This document shows positions 10,474-19,900 of a stretch of 64,000 bases of DNA, piece after piece. The notes under the pieces are model-generated. The model ran no database searches, had not been told where the DNA came from, and saw only the letters and a program-made list of their open reading frames with translations. The stretch covers positions 750,002 to 814,001 of the forward strand of contig JAMPGO010000001.1 of NCBI GenBank assembly GCA_023663905.1, given 5' to 3'. Source of the DNA: Ruminococcus flavefaciens. GTDB lineage: Bacteria > Bacillota > Clostridia > Oscillospirales > Ruminococcaceae. Position 1 is the first letter of the stretch, and every line of letters starts with the position of its first letter. The position numbers and the translations under genes are program-made.

Positions 10474-12003
10474 TTGTTTGCAAAAATTTCAAGTCTCGGA
10501 CTTTTTGGTCTGAATGCTTTTCCCGTTGATGTTGAGATAGAGACCAGCAGAGGTCAGCCACAGTTTGAAATTGTCGGGCTTCCCGATATAGTCGTAAAAG
10601 AAAGCCGTAACAGAATACGTGCGGTTCTGCGTGCGTGCGATATAAAATTCCCTGTTGCGTCAATAACCGTCAATCTCGCACCCGCAAGCACCAAAAAAAG
10701 CGGTTCTGTTCACGATATGGCTATATTTATGGCTATGCTTGCCGTAATGAAGATGATTGACAAGCCTACGGATGGCTGTGCGTTTATCGGCGAATTGTCT
10801 CTCAACGGCGATTTCAGATATATAAACGGTGTGCTTCCTATGGTTATGCTCGCACGTGAATCGGGTATAAAATCCGTGTTTGTGCCTGAGCAGAATGCCT
10901 ATGAAGCTTCTGTTATAAAAGACGTGAATATATATGCCGTGAAAAATGCGGAGGAGCTTATAATGCACTTCCGTCACCAGAAAACGATGATTCCCTGTAA
11001 GCCCTACATACCGCCTTCCGCTTCGTATAATGATGTGCTTGACTTCTCTGACGTAAAGGGTCAGCAGTCCGCAAAAAAAGCTCTTGAAATCGCTGCTGCG
11101 GGCGGTCATAATGCACTTCTGATAGGTACGCCGGGAAGCGGTAAGAGTATGCTCGCAAAAAGAATGCCGTCAATACTTCCCGAACTGAATTTTGAAGAGG
11201 CTCTTGAAACGACGAAAATCCATTCAATATCGGGACTTTTAACACCCGATAATCCGATTATAACAAGGCGACCGTTCCGTTCTCCGCACCACACGATTTC
11301 TTCGTCGGGACTTGCAGGCGGAGGTTCAATTCCACAGCCGGGCGAGGTATCGCTTGCGCACAACGGATTGCTTTTTCTTGACGAGCTTCCTGAATTTGAC
11401 AGACGGACTCTTGAAATTCTCCGCCAGCCTCTTGAGGACGGAGCGGTTACGATTTCACGTGTTGCAGGAACGGTGACATATCCAAGCAGGATTATGCTTA
11501 TCGGGGCTATGAATCCCTGTCCCTGCGGTTATTTCGGTCACCCGATAATAAAATGCACCTGCTCGCCGAGAAAAGTTTCAAATTATCTGAACAGAATATC
11601 AGGTCCGCTTATTGACAGAATTGATTTGCATATCGAGACTGCTCCTGTTGAGTTCAAAGACCTCTCGTCCGACGGAAAGGAAGAAACATCGGCGGAAATC
11701 AGGAAGAGGGTAGTTATGGCGAGAAAAATTCAGGCAGAACGCTTCAAGGGTACTTCAATAACCTGCAATGCCGTGATTACCGACGACAAGCTCAATAAAA
11801 TGTGTCCTGTTGATGAAGGCGCAGGACGGATATTGCAGAACGTCATTGACAATCTCGGTCTTAGCGGAAGGGCATACAGCAAGATACTGAAAGTCGCACG
11901 CACGATTGCCGACCTCGACAACAGCGAAATCATACACCGTCAGCACATTGCGGCGGCGGCTCAGTACAGAAGCCTTGACAGAAAATACTGGAATGAAAAG
12001 TGA
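10474..12003 (+). CDS. comM: YifB/ComM-family Mg-chelatase-like AAA+ ATPase
   Basis: This 509-residue protein has the N-terminal Lon-protease-like fold of ChlI-type proteins, a Walker A motif GTPGSGKSMLAK (about residues 214-225), the Walker B stretch LLFLDELPEF and the cysteine-rich GAMNPCPCGYFG typical of this family. ComM proteins are hexameric helicases that help branch migration during natural transformation; many family members in non-transformable bacteria have no assigned role. The start codon is TTG at 10474 with AAAGGAG eight bases upstream. rodA follows after 12 bases. Confidence 0.92.
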   Translation: MFAKISSLGLFGLNAFPVDVEIETSRGQPQFEIVGLPDIVVKESRNRIRAVLRACDIKFPVASITVNLAPASTKKSGSVHDMAIFMAMLAVMKMIDKPTDGCAFIGELSLNGDFRYINGVLPMVMLARESGIKSVFVPEQNAYEASVIKDVNIYAVKNAEELIMHFRHQKTMIPCKPYIPPSASYNDVLDFSDVKGQQSAKKALEIAAAGGHNALLIGTPGSGKSMLAKRMPSILPELNFEEALETTKIHSISGLLTPDNPIITRRPFRSPHHTISSSGLAGGGSIPQPGEVSLAHNGLLFLDELPEFDRRTLEILRQPLEDGAVTISRVAGTVTYPSRIMLIGAMNPCPCGYFGHPIIKCTCSPRKVSNYLNRISGPLIDRIDLHIETAPVEFKDLSSDGKEETSAEIRKRVVMARKIQAERFKGTSITCNAVITDDKLNKMCPVDEGAGRILQNVIDNLGLSGRAYSKILKVARTIADLDNSEIIHRQHIAAAAQYRSLDRKYWNEK

Positions 12004-12015
12004 AAGAGGGTTACA

Positions 12016-13170
12016 ATGAAATCAGCTTTTAAAAAATTACCTGCAAACAAGCATCCCATAGACGTTGGACTGCTTTTTGCGGTCACTCTTTGCGCAGTTC
12101 TCGGCACACTGCTTATTTACTCAATAGCTTCGAGCGGAGTAAGTGAAAATGAGAATATAGGGGACAGCTACTGGAAAACCCAGCTTGTTTCAATGTGTCT
12201 CGGATTTGTTTCCGCCGTGATATTTTCACGCATAGATTACCGCAAGCTCGTAAAGCTCTGGTGGATTTTCGCTCCGCTGTCGCTCGCAGTCGTCGCTCTG
12301 ACGTTCACATCGCTCGGTATCGAAAGAGACGGTGCGGACGACCGTGCGTGGATTCGTGTTTTCGGCATAAGCATTCAGCCCTCGGAGATTATGAAAACCG
12401 CCTTTATTCTTACCTTCGGCTATCATCTCTCAAAAGTTGAGGAGGATATGAATAAACCGCTTCATATGCTTCTGCTGATTATTCACGGCGCAGTTCCTAT
12501 CGGAATTGTTGCGAAGCAGGGCGACTACGGCACGGCTATCGTATTTGTTGCAATTTTCGGCTTTATGATGGTTTCCGCCGATATATCGTGGAAGTATCTG
12601 CTTGCCGCTCCTTTCGTGATTGCAGGCGGTATAGCGGTTATGTGGTTCAATTTCCTCGATTCATTCCACAAGGAAAGAATCCTGATTCTTTTCAATCCGG
12701 GAACAGACCCCGAGAATATCGAATATCAGCAGGATTTAGGTCTGAGGGCGATACAGTCGGGCGGAGTTTTCGGCAAGGGTCTTTTCGCAGGGCAGGATGA
12801 ATATATTTACGTACCCGAGCTTCACAACGATTTTATTTTTGCCCACGCAGGACAGGTTTTCGGCTTTGTCGGCTCGATAGGAATCCTGATAGTGCTTGCA
12901 TATATCTGCCTTAAAGTTTTCGCCGACAGCCGTGTTTCACGTGACAGGCTGGGTCGCTTTATATGTATGGGTGCTTTCGGACTTTTTTTCACGCACTGCG
13001 TTATGAATATCGGAATGGTACTTAAAGTTGCACCTGTTATCGGCGTACCGCTTCCGTTTATAAGCGGTGGTGGTACTGCTATGGTAAGTATGTACGCAAT
13101 TATAGGGCTTGTATTAAGCACCTACAGTCACCGTGCGGTCAACTACAATGTATTTTATGATGATGATTAA
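12016..13170 (+). CDS. rodA: FtsW/RodA/SpoVE-family peptidoglycan glycosyltransferase
   Basis: This 384-residue polytopic protein has about ten transmembrane helices and the SEDS-family hallmarks: PSEIMKTAF, the extracellular ELHNDFIFA with its essential Asp, and PLPFISGGGTAM near the C-terminus. SEDS proteins polymerise lipid II into glycan strands with a partner class B PBP. Length and motifs fit RodA or SpoVE rather than a division FtsW, but the subclass is inferred. It ends an operon with the membrane protein and comM, closed by a strong terminator. Confidence 0.88.
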   Translation: MKSAFKKLPANKHPIDVGLLFAVTLCAVLGTLLIYSIASSGVSENENIGDSYWKTQLVSMCLGFVSAVIFSRIDYRKLVKLWWIFAPLSLAVVALTFTSLGIERDGADDRAWIRVFGISIQPSEIMKTAFILTFGYHLSKVEEDMNKPLHMLLLIIHGAVPIGIVAKQGDYGTAIVFVAIFGFMMVSADISWKYLLAAPFVIAGGIAVMWFNFLDSFHKERILILFNPGTDPENIEYQQDLGLRAIQSGGVFGKGLFAGQDEYIYVPELHNDFIFAHAGQVFGFVGSIGILIVLAYICLKVFADSRVSRDRLGRFICMGAFGLFFTHCVMNIGMVLKVAPVIGVPLPFISGGGTAMVSMYAIIGLVLSTYSHRAVNYNVFYDDD

Positions 13171-13171
13171 A

Positions 13172-13215
13172 AACAAAGCTGTTATACTCCTGAGAGTACA
13201 ACAGCTTATTTTTTT
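13172..13215. terminator. Bidirectional terminator between rodA and scfB
   Basis: AAGCTGTT-ATACTC (13176-13189) pairs with GAGTAC-AACAGCTT (13194-13207) across a four-base loop. T-rich runs follow on both strands, so it serves both convergent genes; the scfB stop overlaps the T-run. Confidence 0.85.
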
Positions 13216-14581
13216 ATTCCTGTTCGCCGAAGGTACGTACAGCTTTCATCATAATTGCGCACTCGAGACGCTTTTTCTCAAGCTCGCAGGAAATCTTGTG
13301 CGCTGAACGGACATTGCCCATATACTGGTAGTTGTTGGCATTACATCCGCCGCTGCAATAGAATTTCGCCCAGCATTTACGGCAGTCGGACTTTGAATAC
13401 ACGTGGCAGGAAGCGAAATCAGCCTTCATCTCCTGATTGAAAGTACCCTCGTCGATGTTGCCCATTTTATACTCGTCCATTCCGACAAACTGGTGGCAAG
13501 GGTAAATATCGCCGTCGGGAGTGATTGCAACATAGTCGTTTCCACAGCCACAGCCACGAAGTCTCTTGATTGCGCAAGGACCTTGGTCTAAATCGAGCAT
13601 AAAGTGGAAGAAGTTGAATTTCTTGCCGTTTTTCTCGTTTTCGAGGATTCTTTTTGCGAGAATCTCATACTCCTTGAATACGGCAGGAAGCTCCTTTTCG
13701 GTGAGCGCATATTCATCGCCTTCGCCGACAACAGGCTCAATGGAAATCTGGTCAAATCCAGCTTCATAGAGCGCAAAGACATCGTTGGAGAAATCAAGAT
13801 TCTTGTTTGTGAAAGTACCACGCACATAGTATTCCTTCTCGCCTCTGCCGTCGACAAGCTTCTTGTACTTCGGAAGAATCATATCGTAACAGCCTGCGCC
13901 GTTCGGCAATACTCGGAAATAGTCGTTGACTTCTTTTCTGCCGTCAATCGAAAGCACGACGTTGGACATCTCTTTGTTGATAAAGTCAATTTTTTCGTCA
14001 TCGAGAAGAAGTCCGTTTGTTGTGATTGTAAACCTGAATTTCTTGTTGTATTCGGCTTCACGGGAACGTGCATATTCCACAATCTGCTTTACAACCTTGA
14101 AATTCATAAGCGGTTCACCGCCGAAGAAATCAAGCTCGAGATTAGGTCTGTCGCCTGAATTTTCAAGCAGGAAGTCAATAGCGTGCTTGCCTGTTTCAAA
14201 TGACATAAGCTTGCGACCCTTGCCGAAATCGCCTGTTGAAGCAAAGCAGTATTTGCACCTGAGCTGGCAGTCGTGCGCAATATTCAGGCACATCGCCTTG
14301 ACAGGTGAAGCGACGGAATATTTTGCATATTTCTCGTAGTCATCTTCCGAGAAAAGAATCTTGTCGTTGTAAAGCTCAACAATTTCCTGATAGCAGGACT
14401 CAATATCCTCGGGCGAATAAACCTTTGAAAGCTTCTGCACAACCTTTTCGGGGCAGTTTTCCTCAAAAGGAGGCTCAACGTTGTCAAGCAGGTCGTATGT
14501 GAGTTCGTCAACTATATGAACTCCTCCGCTGTTAACGTCAAGAACGATATTGAATCCGTTAAGTTTATATTTATGTATCAT
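13214..14581 (-). CDS. scfB: Radical SAM SCIFF peptide maturase
   Basis: The 455-residue radical SAM/SPASM enzyme carries the CxxxCxxC iron-sulfur site CQLRCKYC, the FFGGEPLMNF motif, and C-terminal SPASM cysteines (CAIKRLRGCGCGN, YPCHQF, CRKCWAKFYCSGGCN) for auxiliary clusters. Family members install Cys-to-Thr thioether crosslinks in the SCIFF precursor, made here by scfA directly upstream. The start at 14581 (MIHKYKLNG) matches the usual family N-terminus and has GAGGGTG upstream; an upstream in-frame GTG exists. A hairpin with a T-run lies between scfA and scfB. Confidence 0.95.
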   Translation of the reverse strand: MIHKYKLNGFNIVLDVNSGGVHIVDELTYDLLDNVEPPFEENCPEKVVQKLSKVYSPEDIESCYQEIVELYNDKILFSEDDYEKYAKYSVASPVKAMCLNIAHDCQLRCKYCFASTGDFGKGRKLMSFETGKHAIDFLLENSGDRPNLELDFFGGEPLMNFKVVKQIVEYARSREAEYNKKFRFTITTNGLLLDDEKIDFINKEMSNVVLSIDGRKEVNDYFRVLPNGAGCYDMILPKYKKLVDGRGEKEYYVRGTFTNKNLDFSNDVFALYEAGFDQISIEPVVGEGDEYALTEKELPAVFKEYEILAKRILENEKNGKKFNFFHFMLDLDQGPCAIKRLRGCGCGNDYVAITPDGDIYPCHQFVGMDEYKMGNIDEGTFNQEMKADFASCHVYSKSDCRKCWAKFYCSGGCNANNYQYMGNVRSAHKISCELEKKRLECAIMMKAVRTFGEQE

Positions 14582-14599
14582 ACTCAACACCCTCACTGT

Positions 14600-14630
14600 A
14601 AAAAATAGAGGGCAGTTCAGAAACTGCCCC
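14600..14630 (-). terminator. Attenuating terminator between scfA and scfB
   Basis: On the minus strand GGGCAGTT (14629-14622) pairs with AACTGCCC (14617-14610) across a four-base loop, followed by TCTATTTTTT. It sits after the scfA stop and just before scfB, so most transcripts should end here and only read-through expresses the maturase. Confidence 0.75.
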
Positions 14631-14660
14631 TACAGACTTTGAAAAACTGAAGCTACAGCC

Positions 14661-14798
14661 TTATCTCTCGCACTTCTGGTTTGCAACTGTGCAAGAAGTC
14701 TTACAAGCAGACTGGCAAGAAGCCTGACACTTGCCACAACCGCCCTTCTGAGCAGACTCCTTGAGATTAGCCTTGTTGATAGTCTTGATGTGTTTCAT
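14661..14798 (-). CDS. scfA: SCIFF ribosomally made peptide precursor (six Cys in forty-five)
   Basis: This 45-residue peptide has exactly six cysteines, at positions 21, 24, 28, 32, 36 and 43, with TSCT (35-38) supplying the threonine thioether acceptor, and an N-terminal leader beginning MKHIKTINKANLK. This is the near-invariant clostridial SCIFF precursor, matured by ScfB. It has a strong ribosome binding site (AAGGAGG at 14811-14805) and its own promoter. It is too short for most ORF filters. The biological role of mature SCIFF peptides is not settled. Confidence 0.95.
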   Translation of the reverse strand: MKHIKTINKANLKESAQKGGCGKCQASCQSACKTSCTVANQKCER

Positions 14799-14836
14799 AA
14801 CAGTACCTCCTTGAATTTAAAAATGTGTTGGATTTT

Positions 14837-14865
14837 ATTATAGCACGTTTTTTGTAATATTTCAA
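14837..14865 (-). promoter_or_regulatory. Promoter of scfAB
   Basis: On the minus strand TTGAAA (14865-14860), a 17-base spacer and TATAAT (14842-14837) lie about 40 bases upstream of scfA. Confidence 0.75.
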
Positions 14866-14928
14866 GAGTTTTTTGAATTTTAGGCATTTTAAATAATATT
14901 CCACATTTACAGATGTGCATTATGATAA

Positions 14929-16845
14929 TTATACCGAATCAAGCTCGATGAGCTTTTCAAAGTTATCGTCAATCTTCTGTTTGAGCATATCAATTTCGGC
15001 GCACTTTTGATTCATAAGCTCATAATCGGTGTAGACCTCTTCACGGGAAATTTCCTCCGTAAGGGTATCAATCTGCGCCTGAAAATCGTCGATTTCCTTT
15101 TCCAGACGGCGCATTTCATTCTTGCGTGCAGCGTCCGCACTTCTCTGCTGTTTTGTGCGGTATGCCTTGGTCTGCTTGTCTTTTACGGCTTCAGCCATTT
15201 TTGCGGACTTCTCGGAATCGGCAATGCGTTTCGCCTCCGACTGCTCGTCACGCAGAACTTCAAGGTACTTTTCAAAGCCGTAGTTGTGTTCCCTGTAACC
15301 GCCGTCCGTCAGCTCAATAAGCCTGTCCGCAATATGGCTCAGAAGATACCTGTCGTGCGATACGAAAATCATCGTGCCTGTGTATTCTTTAAGCGCAGTT
15401 TCTATGGCTTCCTTTGAACTCAAATCGAGGTGGTTGGTAGGCTCGTCAAGTATCAGGACATTACCGTGTTCCTGCATCATTATCGCAAAACACAGCTTCG
15501 CACGTTCGCCACCGCTTATAACTCCTGTTTCCTTAAATACATTTTCGCCCACAAAACGTACCTGTGCAAGCAGATTGCGCACTTCCAAATCGGACAAAAG
15601 GGGATAACGGCTGTGTAGCTCTTCCATAACAGTAAGCTCACGGTTGAGATTGGTGCTTTCCTGCTCAAAGTAAGATATTTTAACATTGGTATTCCAGTGT
15701 ACACGTCCCTCGTGCGGAAGAAGTCCCTGAATTATTTTCAGCAGGGTCGATTTGCCTATGCCGTTATCGCCGATAATTCCGACTTTTTCACCTCTGCGGA
15801 CTTCAAAGCTGATGTCGTCAACAAGAGTTTTTCTGCCCAAACCTTCGCCGACTGATATGTCAACATTCTTTACTTTCAGCACTTCCAGAGGCGGTTCAAC
15901 AGCATAGGTGAAGTTGATTTTTGCGTGCTTCTCATCGTGGAAGGGCTTTTCGATACGCTCGATTTTTTCAAGCTGTTTACGTCGGCTCTGCGCCATTTTC
16001 GTGGTGGAAGCCCTTACAAGATTACGGGCGACGTAATCCTCCATTTTGGCAATCTGCTTCTGCTGTTGCTCGTATTCACGCTCCTGCCGTGTATCATTCT
16101 CTTCTCTCTGACGTACAAATGCGGAATAATTTCCCTTGTACCGTTTAAGAATGCCACGCTCAATCTCGCATATGGACGTGCATAGCCTGTCAAGAAAATA
16201 ACGGTCGTGGCTGACAATCAGGACAGCTCCTCTGTAGCTCCTTAGGTAATCTTCAAGCCACATTATCGTTTTGAAATCAAGGTGGTTGGTCGGCTCATCG
16301 AGAATAAGCAGATTAGGTTCTTCCAGAAGCAGACGGGATATGCAGAGACGTGTTTTCTCACCTCCGCTGAATCCCGAAACAGTCCTGTTGAGGTCGGCTT
16401 CGGAAAATCCCATACCATTGAGAATCATACGTATTTTTACATCCGTGTTGTAGCCGTCGTTGGCTTCAATCCACGATGACAACTGCTGATATTCATCGGC
16501 AAAAGAGTTGTTGCCCTTTTCAATCTCGTACTCGATTTCACGGAGTCTGCCGATTGCCCTGTGAATCGGTTCAAAAACTTTCTGCATTTCGTCCATAACA
16601 GTATTTTCGGAATCAAGACCGCCCATCTGTTCGAGATAGCCGATAGTTGTCTTGGAAGCAAGTGAAATAACGCTGTCCTTTTCGGCTTCGATATTGCCCG
16701 TGAGAATCTTAAGAAGCGTGGATTTTCCACAGCCGTTGTTTCCGACAAGCCCGATTTTATCATTTTCGTCAATAGTAAGCGAGACGTTTTTAAGTATCTG
16801 ATTTCCGTTAAAGAATTTATTGATATTGTTCAGACTAACAAGCAT
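14929..16845 (-). CDS. ABC-F family ATPase
   Basis: The 638-residue soluble protein has two ABC cassettes in tandem and no membrane segment. Walker A motifs are GNNGCGKSTLLK (about residues 35-46) and GDNGIGKSTLLK (about 360-371); signature motifs are SGGEKTRL and SGGERAKL; both Walker B motifs read LILDEPTNHLD. A charged coiled-coil C-terminus (about 540-638) resembles YdiF/Uup-type members. ABC-F proteins bind the ribosomal E site and rescue or modulate translation; some give antibiotic protection, but nothing here indicates a resistance role. The start has AAAGGAG upstream and the gene appears monocistronic. Confidence 0.93.
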   Translation of the reverse strand: MLVSLNNINKFFNGNQILKNVSLTIDENDKIGLVGNNGCGKSTLLKILTGNIEAEKDSVISLASKTTIGYLEQMGGLDSENTVMDEMQKVFEPIHRAIGRLREIEYEIEKGNNSFADEYQQLSSWIEANDGYNTDVKIRMILNGMGFSEADLNRTVSGFSGGEKTRLCISRLLLEEPNLLILDEPTNHLDFKTIMWLEDYLRSYRGAVLIVSHDRYFLDRLCTSICEIERGILKRYKGNYSAFVRQREENDTRQEREYEQQQKQIAKMEDYVARNLVRASTTKMAQSRRKQLEKIERIEKPFHDEKHAKINFTYAVEPPLEVLKVKNVDISVGEGLGRKTLVDDISFEVRRGEKVGIIGDNGIGKSTLLKIIQGLLPHEGRVHWNTNVKISYFEQESTNLNRELTVMEELHSRYPLLSDLEVRNLLAQVRFVGENVFKETGVISGGERAKLCFAIMMQEHGNVLILDEPTNHLDLSSKEAIETALKEYTGTMIFVSHDRYLLSHIADRLIELTDGGYREHNYGFEKYLEVLRDEQSEAKRIADSEKSAKMAEAVKDKQTKAYRTKQQRSADAARKNEMRRLEKEIDDFQAQIDTLTEEISREEVYTDYELMNQKCAEIDMLKQKIDDNFEKLIELDSV

Positions 16846-16873
16846 AAAAATCTCCTTTCAGTTTATATCTATA

Positions 16874-16902
16874 ATAATAACATATTTTTTCAGGTAAATC
16901 AA
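16874..16902 (-). promoter_or_regulatory. Promoter of the ABC-F gene
   Basis: On the minus strand TTGATT (16902-16897), 17 bases, then TATTAT (16879-16874). Confidence 0.55.
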
Positions 16903-16942
16903 GAGAAAAACGACTGTATCTTTTCAGGATACAGCCGTTTTG
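16903..16942 (-). terminator. Terminator after the giant cell-wall gene
   Basis: AACGRCTGTATC-type arms (16939-16928 and 16920-16909, with one G-T pair) form a 12-bp hairpin followed on the minus strand by TTTTTCTCTT. It lies 13 bases beyond the stop codon. Confidence 0.8.
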
Positions 16943-16954
16943 ATTACGTCTGAG

Positions 16955-19900
16955 TTATTTTGTTGTCTTTCTGCGTTTGTCAATCAGGAATATACCTGCC
17001 AATCCGATTAAGCAAGCACCTGCAAGGTAGAAATTGCGTGTACCTCTTCCGCCTGCTTCGGGCAATGTAACGCCTGTTGAAGTGGGCTTCTTGTTGGTGA
17101 CTGTCAATTTACCGTCGGAAGTATTGCCGACAAGCGTGATACCTTCGCTGTAGGAAATCGGGTAGTAGGATGTTGTGCTGATGTCAGCTTCAACGATGTA
17201 GTAGTAATACGGCTGACCGTCTTTGTTGTAGAGCGGAAGGTTGGAAACGTTCTTTGTCCAGTTAGTATCATTTGAGGTGATTTCAATTGACTGAACAGGG
17301 TCATAACTCTCAATCTTTTTGATATAGTCCTGCTCGTTGATTGACGAGAGCGCTACTTTAACCTGGAAAGTATATGTTGTACCGTTAGCTGTCGCTTTAA
17401 TTGTAGCTGTTCCGTCCATCTTAGCCGTGATAACGCCGTCGTTCAAATCGAATACGTCATTTGCTGTAGCAGACCATACAGCACCGCTGATTTCGTTGCC
17501 GTTTGAATCTGTAAGAACGAGTTTGTTGTTGTCGCCGATGTTGAACTGAATCTGTGTGTCGTCAGTTGATACTTCCTTGGATTTTGCAACGTTAATGGGT
17601 GTTTCTGTATAAGGTGTGAATTTGCTGTCCTTTGAAGCAGTTTTGAGCTGTTCAGCTGAATCAGTCTCGCCCTTGCCTGTGAGCTGGTATAAGCCTGCTG
17701 CTGCGCCGACAAGTCCTGCGTTGTAGTCAATAGTTACTTCGTTTGATGAAGTATCACCGATTTTATCATTATATGAGGTAAAACTAGAATTTCCTGGTCC
17801 ACCGCATAATGCACCTAAAATCGTATGACTTCCATTTATCTGAGTATATGCTTTGTCAACATCTTTCCACTTGTTATAGCCATTCTCTCCGTCATAGCCT
17901 GATAAACCGGAAGCTGCACGATGATGTGGTGAAGTTGCAGATATATCACTATTATAGCCTACAACAAGGCAAACACCTTTATTATTATTGTAGTCATTTT
18001 CACCAAGTATATAACGCATCTGTTTTTCGCACCAATCTGTATAATCACAGTCATCAAAGTTCTTTGTAGCTGAAAGTGCAACTGTCTGTAAAAGTGTGTT
18101 GTGTCTTGCACTGCCCCAAGAATCAAGAACTTTATAGCTGTCGCCTGTGCAGGTCTCGTTTAACTTTGCCTTTAAAGCTGATAAATCATAAGTCGGGTCA
18201 ATGTGCGCTCCGTATACAAGCATTGCTGCAGCTGCAACATCACTATAATAATAGAACCATTTGTGAATGCTTAAACCGCTTAAATATCCTGAACATTTTG
18301 TTTTGTAGCTGTTCTCCTTTGTTGCAAGATACATCCAAGCGGAAGCCCAGGCAAGTTCGCTCTGATTTTCATCATCAGGATTGCCATTATAACTGTGTGC
18401 GCTGTTTGAAGCATTATCATCGGCATACTTATAAAGCTCTTTTGCCTTGGCTAAATAAGTTTTTGAATCTGAATCATCAGGGAAGTTGATTGCATACTGA
18501 GCTAACGTAGCTGCATACTGAGCTGCGATGTTAGCCGAACCCGATGTAACCCACTCTTCTCCGCCGTAATCATCACAAGTTTTTCCCTCAGGAGCCTGCC
18601 ACATAGCCTGGTCTTTTCCTGGTTCACCTCTTTGAACAAGAACTTTAGTAGTGCCGTTTTCTGTTTTAATGCATTCTGTGTAGAAATCGCAGAAATACTT
18701 CATAATGGTCTTGTAGTGTTCTGTCTGTCCGAGGCTGTCAAATGCTTCCTTGAACTCGTAGTAGTTCCATCCGAGAGCTGAAGAAGAAAATCCCTGATTA
18801 AGTCCGAACATTGTGTGGTCGCCTGCGTCATGGTAACCGCCGTTTACTGTACCGCCGAGGTGGCAGTCATTACGCCAGCTGTATGCGCTCGTCTCGCCGA
18901 CATCATCACCGCACATATTAGCGTCGTAGAAGTAGAGCGAGTATTGCAGTGCCTTTGCGTAGTTGCTGTAGTTGTCGTAAGCCTGCGGAGTAATTGTCGA
19001 TGAGCCGGAAACGGGCGACTGCGTTGAGCGGTAGAGGTTGACTGTAATCGAATCGGGTCTGTCGTTTGCCGTATCATTTTCCCAGATTTTCTGAATACCG
19101 AGACTGCCTGTCTGCTGAGTGTTCGTGACAGTGGAAGTCTTATCACTGCTGTTTTTATCGACTTCATTGCCGTCTGTGGATGTCCAGCCTGCGGGAACGT
19201 CTGTTTCGATAATTCTGTACTTGTAAACTGACGGGAGGTGTTCAATTTCCGTTGTCCATTCGTTTTCGGAATCAAGAACGTATGTTGCGCCCTCAACGGA
19301 TTCCCAGCTTGAACCATTGTCTTTGCTGTACTGGAGCTGAACTTCAACGGACTCGGGAATAAGACTTTCGTCTGTCGCAATCCATTCTTTCTTTGCGTTG
19401 ATGTTGATATTATCGGGCGTGTTGGTGATTGTGACTTTACCTGTGCTGGAGATAATACCGTCGGTGGTTGAATATGTTGCTGTGAAGTTGTCAGGTACAG
19501 AAGCTTCCACAACCTTGTAATAGTAAGTGGTATCGCCCTCGCTTCTCGGGAGGTTATCCCACTTGCCCTTCCAGCTGTTGTCTGCGTTGAGCTTGATGTC
19601 AGCAACGCTGAATGAGCCGTCCTTGCTGTCTTCTGTGCATTCAGCGTCAGTATAGCGTTCGAGCGTGACTGTAACCTCGTTTTTCAGCTCGGGGAAGCTG
19701 TCGCAGAACTTCCATTCCTTCTCAACCTCTACAGACATCTCTTCGCCTGCCTGTCTGTTCGGAAGCTGAAGAACAACATCGCCGTTAGCCTTTGTTGAGG
19801 TCTGAGCCTGTAAGCCGTCCACTGCGACAGTTGTTGTCGTTGTCGGAGTTGTCGGCTTCGCTGTGGACTGGGTTGTTGTGGCTGTAGGAGCATTTTCCGT

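Noticed and set aside
14929-16845. ABC-F gene as an antibiotic-resistance determinant
   Set aside because: The sequence looks like a housekeeping YdiF/Uup-type member, with no leader peptide or attenuator upstream.
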